Shown here: one piece after another, positions 1 to 6,406 of the stretch
Layout of the letters: the number at the start of each line of letters is the position of its first letter
How positions within the stretch are numbered: position 1 is the first letter of the stretch
Source: Pedobacter soli
GTDB lineage: Bacteria > Bacteroidota > Bacteroidia > Sphingobacteriales > Sphingobacteriaceae
Length of the DNA: 64,000 nucleotides
NCBI RefSeq assembly: GCF_900101435.1
Contig: NZ_FMZH01000001.1
Location: 186,001 to 250,000, forward strand
Reading direction: 5' to 3'
The notes under the pieces: model-generated
What the model was told of the DNA's origin: nothing
The model's input: only the letters and a program-made list of their open reading frames with translations
Database searches by the model: none
Translations under genes and position numbers: made by a program

Positions 1-337
1 TTGGTTTAATGGGTTTAGCGATATAATCATCAGCCCCCACATTAAAACCAGCGATTTCTGAATATTCTTCGCTTCTGGCTGTTAAGAAAACCATAAATGT
101 ATTTTTGAATTCAGGAATTGCACGCATTAAACGGCAAGCCTCAATACCATCCATTTTAGGCATCATAATATCCAGTATAATCAAATCAGGATGAACCTTC
201 TTTGCAACGGTAATTCCCTCCTGGCCATTGGTTGCCGTAAAAACCTGATACCCCTCTTTCTTTAGGTTGTACTCAATAAGCTCCAGAATATCTGGTTCAT
301 CATCAACAATTAATATTTTCTGACCTGCGTTGTTCAT
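1..337 (-). CDS. Response regulator, receiver domain (3' part outside window)
   Basis: This is the N-terminal 112 residues of a two-component response regulator, read on the minus strand from the ATG at 335-337 and cut by the window edge. It begins MNNAGQKILIVDDEPDI. The acidic pocket (VDDE), the phospho-acceptor Asp in LDIMMPKMDG, the conserved Thr in FLTAR and the Lys in DDYIAKPIKP are all visible, so the receiver should be phosphorylatable. The sequence resembles PhoB/OmpR-type receivers, but the output domain is not in the window, so the DNA-binding class is unproven. It lies 103 bp downstream of the TlpA-like gene on the same strand and probably has its own promoter. Confidence 0.9.
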   Translation of the reverse strand, partial: MNNAGQKILIVDDEPDILELIEYNLKKEGYQVFTATNGQEGITVAKKVHPDLIILDIMMPKMDGIEACRLMRAIPEFKNTFMVFLTARSEEYSEIAGFNVGADDYIAKPIKP

Positions 338-440
338 AGTTAAATATTTGTTACGAAAGTACTGTCTATGATGCAATATTTAGTTAAGCCTAAGTTAAGA
401 AATTGTTAATTACTTAAATTAGTTTAACATGAAATTTGTT

Positions 441-1553
441 TTAACGTAACGTTTTGGCTAAAAAGCTCTCTAAGGCCTCTCCACGAAGGTTTTTAGCTAC
501 AATTTTACCGGCAGGGTCAATTAAATATGATGTTGGAATGGCCTGAACCTGATATTTTTTAACCGTTTCGCCATTAAAATCTTTCAATTCCGAAACATGT
601 GTCCAGCTTAAACCGTCGGCTTTAACAGCACCTAACCAGGCTGCTTTATCCGTATCGAGTGAAATACCCAGGATATCGAAGTTTTTGGTTTTATACTGAT
701 TGTAAACTTTTACTACGTTAGGGTTCTCCTGACGGCAAGGCTGACACCATGATGCCCAGAAATCTACCAGTACATATTTTCCTTTATAATCTGCTAAACT
801 AACAGGCTTGCCCTCTGCGGTATTGATGGTGAATCCAGGAGCTGTTTCGCCAACTTGTACCGCTTTTAAAAGTGCCATTTGCTTAACAAAAGCATCAACA
901 GTGGCATTACCTTTAATATCTTCTTTAACCTCGTCGGCAAACTTTACCAGTTCTGCTTCAAATTCCTGCGGACTTAAAGTATTCATGGCATAAAAGCTCG
1001 CCAGGGTTCCTTTGTTGTCTTTGGCAAATTTTAAGATCTGCGTATTTAACTGGTTGATGTAAGATTCGTATTGCGGTTTCATCGATTCCAGTATCGCCGC
1101 CCTGTTTTGAGGCTGCGTAGCTACTTTAGCTTCAAAATCGGCTTGTAATTTCTCTACTTGTTTGGCAAACGTATTTCTGATACCATTCAGCTCAGATAAT
1201 TTATCTACCTCATTGGCACCGGAAATTTTATATGCCATGGTTTTATCAGCCAAATCAGCTTCCAATTTAATTGCATCGCCATTTTTAGCAATCAACATAA
1301 ATTCATGGTTACCAACCGATACCCTGAAAAAATCAACTGATGGGGTTTTACGGATAAACTTAAATTCGCCCTTTTCTGACAAATTGGTCGAATCGATTGC
1401 AATCATGTTGCTGTTTTGCATGCCATACAGAAACACCTTTTTTTCTGCTCCCGGGTTTTGGAAAGTTCCGTCGATGGTAAAGCTATCTTTTGGTTTACAT
1501 GCAGTGAAAGCAATTGCAATCAGCACGATCAGGCTCAATTGTTTTATTCTCAT
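441..1553 (-). CDS. TlpA/ResA-type thiol-disulfide oxidoreductase lipoprotein with DUF4369-like N-terminus
   Basis: This 370-residue protein has a lipoprotein signal peptide ending in the lipobox FTAC (Cys about residue 19). A DUF4369-like domain follows (roughly 25-120), then a helical linker, and a C-terminal AhpC/TSA-thioredoxin fold (about 230-370) with the redox motif WCQPC near residue 271. The conserved cis-Pro region (QAIPTSYLID) is present, so it is probably an active periplasmic, membrane-anchored reductase. Such proteins are common and multi-copy in Bacteroidota, and the substrate is unknown. The start codon overlaps the gatB stop by one base (TAATG), which implies translational coupling to gatB. 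Confidence 0.93.
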   Translation of the reverse strand: MRIKQLSLIVLIAIAFTACKPKDSFTIDGTFQNPGAEKKVFLYGMQNSNMIAIDSTNLSEKGEFKFIRKTPSVDFFRVSVGNHEFMLIAKNGDAIKLEADLADKTMAYKISGANEVDKLSELNGIRNTFAKQVEKLQADFEAKVATQPQNRAAILESMKPQYESYINQLNTQILKFAKDNKGTLASFYAMNTLSPQEFEAELVKFADEVKEDIKGNATVDAFVKQMALLKAVQVGETAPGFTINTAEGKPVSLADYKGKYVLVDFWASWCQPCRQENPNVVKVYNQYKTKNFDILGISLDTDKAAWLGAVKADGLSWTHVSELKDFNGETVKKYQVQAIPTSYLIDPAGKIVAKNLRGEALESFLAKTLR

Positions 1554-3004
1554 TATTTCAGTTTTTCAAGTATAAGTTCATTTAATTTTTTAGCATCTGC
1601 TTTTCCTTTGGCCAGTTTCATTACATCGCCAACAAACAAGCCTAAAACGCCTTTTTTGCCTTTTTTATATGCCTCTACCTGTTGTGGGTATTTATTTAAC
1701 ACTTCATCAATAAAAGTCCCTAACTCATCACCATTATCGGTAATTAAAAGGTTTAGCGCCTGTGCCAGCTCCGCTACATTGGCATCTGCTTTGGTTTCAA
1801 TAGCAGGCAACAATTGCTGTATGGCAATTTGCTGGGTTATTTTTTTATCGTCAACCAGGTTAATTGCAGCTGCAAGTTGCGTCGGCTTAACGTTATATGC
1901 ATCAATAGCAATACCTTTTTCATTTAAAATAGCTCTCACCGGACCAATAAGCCAGTTAATTAAGCTTTTTTGGGTATTTACAAGCGGTAAGGCAGCATTA
2001 AAATAAGTAAGTAATGCCAAATCTTCGGCAAATAAGGCAGCGTCGGCTTTACTAATGCCAAATTCAGCAATCATTTTTTTCGAAATCTCATTTGGCAAAG
2101 CAGGCATCGCCGATTTAATTTCAGCTAACCAGCTATCCGAAATGTGGATGGGTTGCAAGTCCGGGTCAGAGAAATAACGGTAATCGTTGGCTTCTTCTTT
2201 GGTACGCATGGGCGAAGTAGTACCATGCTCAGCATCAAAATTAAGTGTGCTTTGAATAATTTTACCGCCATTGCTAATTACTTCAACCTGACGACCAAAT
2301 TCGAAATCCATAGCCCTGCGTACATTACGCATGGAGTTCAGATTTTTCACTTCGCAACGGGTGCCAAATTCAGTTGTACCTGCCGGGCGGATTGAAATAT
2401 TGGCATCGCAACGTAAACTGCCTTCTTCCATATTACCGTCGCTCACATTTAAATGCCTTACCAGTTTCCTGATTTCGCTTAATAAGGCCGACGCTTCTTC
2501 TGCACTGCGGATATCGGGCTCAGTAACAATCTCAATTAAAGGCACACCTGCGCGGTTTAAATCAACCAACGAATATTGGTCGTCCTGATCGTGAATACTT
2601 TTACCTGCATCTTCTTCTAAATGGATACGGTTAATACCAATTTTTTTGGTAGAACCATCTGAAAGTTCAACTTCCAGAAAACCGTTTACACAAATGGGTT
2701 GATTATCCTGTGTGATCTGATATCCTTTTGGCAAATCGGCATAGAAATAATTTTTCCGGTCGAAATGATTGATCTGGTTAATGGTACAATTTAGCGCAAG
2801 GCCAATGCGAACTGCTTTAGCTACAACTTCTTTGTTTAACTTAGGCAAAGCGCCTGGCAAAGCCAGCGAAACCGTTGATATATTTTGATTAGGCGAAGCA
2901 CCAAAAGCGGCACTATCAGCAGAAAATATTTTAGTATTGGTATTTAACTGAACGTGGATTTCCAGTCCTGAAACGAGTTCGAAATTGCTATTTTGTAAAG
3001 GCAT
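1553..3004 (-). CDS. gatB: Asp/Glu-tRNA amidotransferase subunit B
   Basis: GatB is the tRNA-binding, kinase-like subunit of the GatCAB amidotransferase, which converts Glu-tRNA(Gln) or Asp-tRNA(Asn) to the amide form. The start region FELVSGLEIHVQLNT, the GGG-free GatB core with DLNRAGVPLIEIVTEPD, and the C-terminal GatB/YqeY tail (about 340-483) are all present at normal length. An upstream in-frame ATG at 3034 exists, but I chose the one at 3002-3004 because protein homology begins here and a -7 box (3032-3039) would otherwise lie inside the coding region. gatA and gatC are not adjacent. Confidence 0.95.
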   Translation of the reverse strand: MPLQNSNFELVSGLEIHVQLNTNTKIFSADSAAFGASPNQNISTVSLALPGALPKLNKEVVAKAVRIGLALNCTINQINHFDRKNYFYADLPKGYQITQDNQPICVNGFLEVELSDGSTKKIGINRIHLEEDAGKSIHDQDDQYSLVDLNRAGVPLIEIVTEPDIRSAEEASALLSEIRKLVRHLNVSDGNMEEGSLRCDANISIRPAGTTEFGTRCEVKNLNSMRNVRRAMDFEFGRQVEVISNGGKIIQSTLNFDAEHGTTSPMRTKEEANDYRYFSDPDLQPIHISDSWLAEIKSAMPALPNEISKKMIAEFGISKADAALFAEDLALLTYFNAALPLVNTQKSLINWLIGPVRAILNEKGIAIDAYNVKPTQLAAAINLVDDKKITQQIAIQQLLPAIETKADANVAELAQALNLLITDNGDELGTFIDEVLNKYPQQVEAYKKGKKGVLGLFVGDVMKLAKGKADAKKLNELILEKLK

Positions 3005-3031
3005 TAAAGCTTTATGTGTTAAAATTATAAG

Positions 3032-3039
3032 CAAATATA
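3032..3039 (-). promoter_or_regulatory. Bacteroidota -7 box for gatB
   Basis: The minus strand reads TATATTTG, a full match to TAnnTTTG. It sits 27 bp upstream of the chosen gatB ATG, and no clear TTTG -33 element is visible. Its position argues against the longer gatB start at 3034. Confidence 0.55.
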
Positions 3040-3058
3040 GTTATTATTTAGTCTTTCG

Positions 3059-4246
3059 TTAAAAAAGGCTTGATGGAGAAATTTTTAAAAATTCCTGCCA
3101 GGGCAATCCGCCACCGCCAACCAAAAGCATTTTATCGGGCTTGTACATTTTATTAAAAGCATCCATACCCGATGTACCACTAACAAAGCCCGTACTTTTA
3201 ACCTCAATGCCAATTATTTTACCGCGTTTTTCTAAAACAAAATCTACCTCATCATTTCTGTGTCGCCAATAAAATACCTTGTAGCCTTCTACAAAAGAAC
3301 AATTTAACAGATGTGCCCCTATTGATGACTCAACCATTCTCCCCCATTCTGCCGGTTGTTTTTTTATGGTTTCAAAAAGCTCATTGCTTTGTGCACTCAC
3401 CAATGCATTGTTATGCACCTGAAATTTAGGACTGGATGAACGCTTTCGAATTACATCTGCTGCGAACTTTTCAATCCCCCCTAACAAGCCCGCGGTATCT
3501 AACAGTTGCAGATAATGAGATAATGTGGTAGTATTGCCGGCATCAGAAAGCTGTCCCAGTATCTTAGTAAATGATAAGACCTGACTGGAATACAGGCAAC
3601 CGAGCTCAAACAAGCGCTTCATCAGTGCGGGCTTATCAACACGCGTAAGCATTAAAATATCTTTAGAAATACTGGTTTCAATCAAAGCATTTGAAACATA
3701 GCTTTTCCAGCGCTCTTCATCTTTGATTAAACCAGCTGCGCCAGGATAACCTCCAAACCAAACATACTCTTCAGCTGTAAAACCAAAGGCACTTTCCATT
3801 TCTATAAAACTCCAATGTCCCAAATAAGTTAATTCGAAACGACCGGCAAGTGATTCTGTAAGCCCCTGCTGGATCAATAATCGTGATGAACCCAATAAGA
3901 TTAGCTTAATATTCACCCCATTACGCATATCTTCATCCCAAAGGCGTTTAATGATCTCGCTCCAGTTATCTACTTTTTGAATCTCATCAATTACTAAAAG
4001 ACAGCCTTGCTCATTATTGTTTTTAACCAGCTCGCGGGTATTGAACCAAACCTGCTCAATCCAGGTGCGATCAGATGCAAATACGGCATCAGCCGATTCA
4101 AATATATGGGGGAATGTTATTTTCTGGACCAATTGAGTAATTAAGGTAGTTTTACCAATCTGCCTGGGACCAACAAGTACCTGAATAAACCGTTTTGGTT
4201 CTTTCATCACTTCCACAACTTTCTGTAATTCAATCCTTTCGTGCAT
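3059..4246 (-). CDS. AAA-family ATPase with DUF4143 domain
   Basis: This 395-residue ATPase has Walker A GPRQIGKTT (about residues 26-34) and Walker B LLVIDEIQK (about 83-91), then a DUF4143 region. The C-terminus carries a PD-(D/E)xK-like signature, DEVDFVLEK...IGIEVKS, near 332-351. Proteins of this class are widespread, often multi-copy and rapidly exchanged, and their cellular role is unresolved. It is separated from gatB by 54 bp. A 42-bp repeat begins 5 bp upstream of its ATG, with a second copy about 110 bp further on, suggesting local regulation or a mobile origin. Confidence 0.92.
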   Translation of the reverse strand: MHERIELQKVVEVMKEPKRFIQVLVGPRQIGKTTLITQLVQKITFPHIFESADAVFASDRTWIEQVWFNTRELVKNNNEQGCLLVIDEIQKVDNWSEIIKRLWDEDMRNGVNIKLILLGSSRLLIQQGLTESLAGRFELTYLGHWSFIEMESAFGFTAEEYVWFGGYPGAAGLIKDEERWKSYVSNALIETSISKDILMLTRVDKPALMKRLFELGCLYSSQVLSFTKILGQLSDAGNTTTLSHYLQLLDTAGLLGGIEKFAADVIRKRSSSPKFQVHNNALVSAQSNELFETIKKQPAEWGRMVESSIGAHLLNCSFVEGYKVFYWRHRNDEVDFVLEKRGKIIGIEVKSTGFVSGTSGMDAFNKMYKPDKMLLVGGGGLPWQEFLKISPSSLF

Positions 4247-4250
4247 AATT

Positions 4251-4292
4251 TACAATTTACTTAATATAATGAGTAAAATTACTCAATACGAT
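4251..4292. repeat. 42-bp direct repeat, copy 1
   Basis: This copy begins TACAATTTACTTAATATAAT and contains the dyad GAGTAA-AA-TTACTC. It matches the copy at 4404-4445 at 38 of 42 positions and starts 5 bp upstream of the ATPase start codon, so it overlaps any promoter for that gene. Confidence 0.8.
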
Positions 4293-4403
4293 AAGTAATT
4301 CCAAATCCAACAATTATTCAATTCATTTAAAACTGTAAACATCTCTTTCTATAATTTCAATAACCACATAACAAACTAATTATCAAATAATTATAAGTAC
4401 AAA

Positions 4404-4445
4404 TACAATTTACTCAATATAATCAGTAAAATTACTCAATAAAAT
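4404..4445. repeat. 42-bp direct repeat, copy 2
   Basis: This is the second copy, offset by 153 bp. It contains TACTCAAT twice, 22 bp apart, with an inverted AGTAAAA between them. The 305-bp gap 4247-4551 holds these two copies and A+T-rich DNA; I see no gene in it. Confidence 0.8.
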
Positions 4446-4551
4446 GAACAGTCGGTTTAGTTAAAGAAATGTTAAATCCTAATCTGCTTATTAAACCACT
4501 TTATATCACACAAGTCTATCCCAGTATTAACACACAAAAACCTTTAAGATT

Positions 4552-5109
4552 ATGAAAAAATTAGTTTTAATTGCCGTGGTTCTGATGATATCATTATTCG
4601 GCGCAGATCATGCAAAAGCACAGGTTAGTTTAAATATAAATATTGGTTCGCAACCTGTTTGGGGTCCAACCGGTTATGACCATGTAGATTATTATTATTT
4701 CCCTGATATTAATGCGTATTATTATGTTCCTTCTGCACAGTATATTTATTTGAATGGTAGTCAGTGGGTATGGACCAGCAGTCTCCCCGCCCGCTATGGC
4801 AACTTTGATTTATACCGTTCCTATAAAGTAGTGATAAACAAACCAAGGCCATACCTCCAAAATAATTACTACGTTACCAGATATAGCCGTTACAAAAACT
4901 ACGGTGGTCGCCAGGCCATAATAAGAGACAGCCGCGAAGCTAAATATTATGTAGTAAAAGGTCATCCCAATTATAGCACAAAACAAGTAACTGTGGTTCG
5001 TCCGGAAAGAAACCAGCCACAACGCGTAAAAGTGGTTAAACATGTAGAAAGAAGCCATAACGGCAGGCCAGAAAGATATGGCGAAGGCGGTGGAAACAGA
5101 CGTCGTTAG
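4552..5109 (+). CDS. Secreted Tyr-rich protein, tandem paralog 1
   Basis: This 185-residue protein has a cleavable signal peptide (MKKLVLIAVVLMISLFGADHAKA) followed by VSLNINIGSQPVWGP and a Tyr-rich block (HVDYYYFPDINAYYYVP). The core includes LPARYGNFDLY, a conserved IIRDSREAKYYVVKGHP block, and a basic Arg/His-rich tail (about 145-185). I do not recognise a function. It is the first of three adjacent homologs that share the N-terminal 130 residues and differ in their tails. Unlike copies 2 and 3, it shows no TTGGCAC-type promoter upstream. A strong terminator follows. Confidence 0.85.
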   Translation: MKKLVLIAVVLMISLFGADHAKAQVSLNINIGSQPVWGPTGYDHVDYYYFPDINAYYYVPSAQYIYLNGSQWVWTSSLPARYGNFDLYRSYKVVINKPRPYLQNNYYVTRYSRYKNYGGRQAIIRDSREAKYYVVKGHPNYSTKQVTVVRPERNQPQRVKVVKHVERSHNGRPERYGEGGGNRRR

Positions 5110-5130
5110 TCTAAAATCAGGTTAGGAAGA

Positions 5131-5159
5131 AGGAGTACTAATTGGTGCTCCTTTTTTTT
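5131..5159 (+). terminator. Rho-independent terminator after paralog 1
   Basis: An 8-bp stem AGGAGTAC/GTGCTCCT (one G-U pair) with loop TAATTG is followed by eight T residues. Confidence 0.85.
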
Positions 5160-5170
5160 GTCTTTACACT

Positions 5171-5187
5171 TTGGCACAGCATTTGAA
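5171..5187 (+). promoter_or_regulatory. Sigma54-like promoter of paralog 2
   Basis: TTGGCACAGCATTTGAA aligns to the sigma54 consensus YTGGCACGRNNNTTGCW with two mismatches (G to A after the -24 element and C to A in the -12 GC). It lies 31 bp upstream of the ATG. A near-identical element occupies the same position before paralog 3. Confidence 0.5.
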
Positions 5188-5218
5188 AATAAACTACTAT
5201 CACACAAATTAAATAACC

Positions 5219-5722
5219 ATGAAAAGATTATTCTTAATTGCTGCAGTGATGATGATTTCATTCTTCAGCATACCTGCAAAGGCTCAGTTAAACGTAAATG
5301 TTAATATCGGATCGCAGCCGTTATGGGGACCTATAGGCTACGATCATGTAGACTATTACTATCTTCCTGATGTAGAGAGCTATTACTATGTTCCGCAAAG
5401 ACAGTTTGTTTACCTCAACGGAAATGATTGGGTTTTTGCCAATTCATTACCAGCCAGATATGGCAATTATGATTTATACAATGGATATAAAGTAGTAATT
5501 AACTCGCCTAAACCATATCTAAATTTTAGAAGCGATAAAATAAAATATGCCAAATATAAAGGCAATAAAAACCAAATCATCATTCGTGATAGTCGCGACA
5601 GCAAATATTATGTAATTAAGGGCCATCCACATGGAATGCCTCCCGGACAGGCTAAAAAGATTTACGGTAAAGGAAATAACGGTAATGGTAAAGGCCATGG
5701 AAATGGCAAAGGAAAACATTAA
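5219..5722 (+). CDS. Secreted Tyr-rich protein, tandem paralog 2
   Basis: This 167-residue homolog of the preceding gene has a signal peptide (MKRLFLIAAVMMISFFSIPAKA), LNVNVNIGSQPLWGP, a Tyr-rich HVDYYYLPDVESYYYVP block, LPARYGNYDLY and IIRDSRDSKYYVIKGHP. Its tail is different: a low-complexity Gly/Asn/Lys/His stretch ending GNGKGHGNGKGKH. It has no cysteines and no transmembrane segment after the signal, so it is probably periplasmic or surface-exposed. The function is unknown. It is preceded by a sigma54-like promoter after a strong terminator, so it is expressed independently of paralog 1. Confidence 0.85.
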   Translation: MKRLFLIAAVMMISFFSIPAKAQLNVNVNIGSQPLWGPIGYDHVDYYYLPDVESYYYVPQRQFVYLNGNDWVFANSLPARYGNYDLYNGYKVVINSPKPYLNFRSDKIKYAKYKGNKNQIIIRDSRDSKYYVIKGHPHGMPPGQAKKIYGKGNNGNGKGHGNGKGKH

Positions 5723-5771
5723 CAATTATTATAGTTAAAAAGTTTTTCACGTAGCTGTTACAATAGAAATT

Positions 5772-5788
5772 TTGGCACAGCGTTTGAA
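5772..5788 (+). promoter_or_regulatory. Sigma54-like promoter of paralog 3
   Basis: TTGGCACAGCGTTTGAA differs from the paralog 2 element by one base and sits 33 bp before the ATG, against 31 bp for paralog 2. The downstream CACACAAATTAA is also shared by both leaders. Confidence 0.5.
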
Positions 5789-5821
5789 TTACGTTTACCA
5801 CACACAAATTAATAGATTATT

Positions 5822-6325
5822 ATGAAAAAGTTATTCATCCTATCCGCGATTCTAGGTATCGTGGCTTTAACATCTAATCAATCTAACGCTCAGGTAAGTA
5901 TTAATGTGAATATTGGCGCGCAACCAGCCTGGATACCAGCTGGATACCAGGACGTTAATTACTACTATCTCCCAGAAGTACAGTCTTATTATTGCGTTCC
6001 ACAAAGACAATTTGTGTATTTACACGGAAACAGATGGACCAGATCGAGATATTTGCCGGCAAGATACAGGGGTTATGATCTGCACCACGGCCGAAAAATA
6101 GTAGTGTACGGAAACAACCCATACAACAGTTACAATGTACATAGAGTAAGGTATGCAAGTCATGGCAATTATTACCGCAGTTCTTATGGAGGTGGAGATA
6201 GAATCAGATACAATTCGCCAAGAAATAATTATAGAAGTTACAGAGTAGATAACAGACACCACGATCCACGTGTAAATTCAAGCTTGTTTTCGAGAGGACA
6301 CCGCGAAAAACATGGCAGACATTAA
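5822..6325 (+). CDS. Secreted Tyr-rich protein, tandem paralog 3
   Basis: This third, most divergent copy (167 residues) has a signal peptide ending SNAQ and then VSINVNIGAQPAWIP. The Tyr block reads DVNYYYLPEVQSYYCVP, with a Cys not present in the other two copies, followed by YLPARYRGYDLHHG. The IIRDSR block is lost, and the last 55 residues are Arg/His/Asn/Tyr-rich, ending GHREKHGRH. The function is unknown. The graded divergence of the three copies suggests successive tandem duplications with free evolution of basic tails, perhaps for binding acidic polymers (inference). Confidence 0.83.
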   Translation: MKKLFILSAILGIVALTSNQSNAQVSINVNIGAQPAWIPAGYQDVNYYYLPEVQSYYCVPQRQFVYLHGNRWTRSRYLPARYRGYDLHHGRKIVVYGNNPYNSYNVHRVRYASHGNYYRSSYGGGDRIRYNSPRNNYRSYRVDNRHHDPRVNSSLFSRGHREKHGRH

Positions 6326-6334
6326 AATAAAAAA

Positions 6335-6359
6335 AGAGGCTTTAGGGCCTCTTTTTTTT
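6335..6359. terminator. Bidirectional terminator between paralog 3 and alaS
   Basis: The stem AGAGGC/GCCTCT with loop TTTAGG is flanked by an A run on the left and a T run on the right, so it can end the plus-strand gene and the converging alaS transcript. Confidence 0.85.
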
Positions 6360-6406
6360 ATGAATATCAATCAAAAGATTGCTTCGTTCCTCGCAATGAC
6401 GATTCT

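Noticed and set aside
3005..3034. Longer gatB start
   Set aside because: It would include a -7 promoter box; GatB homology begins at the downstream ATG.
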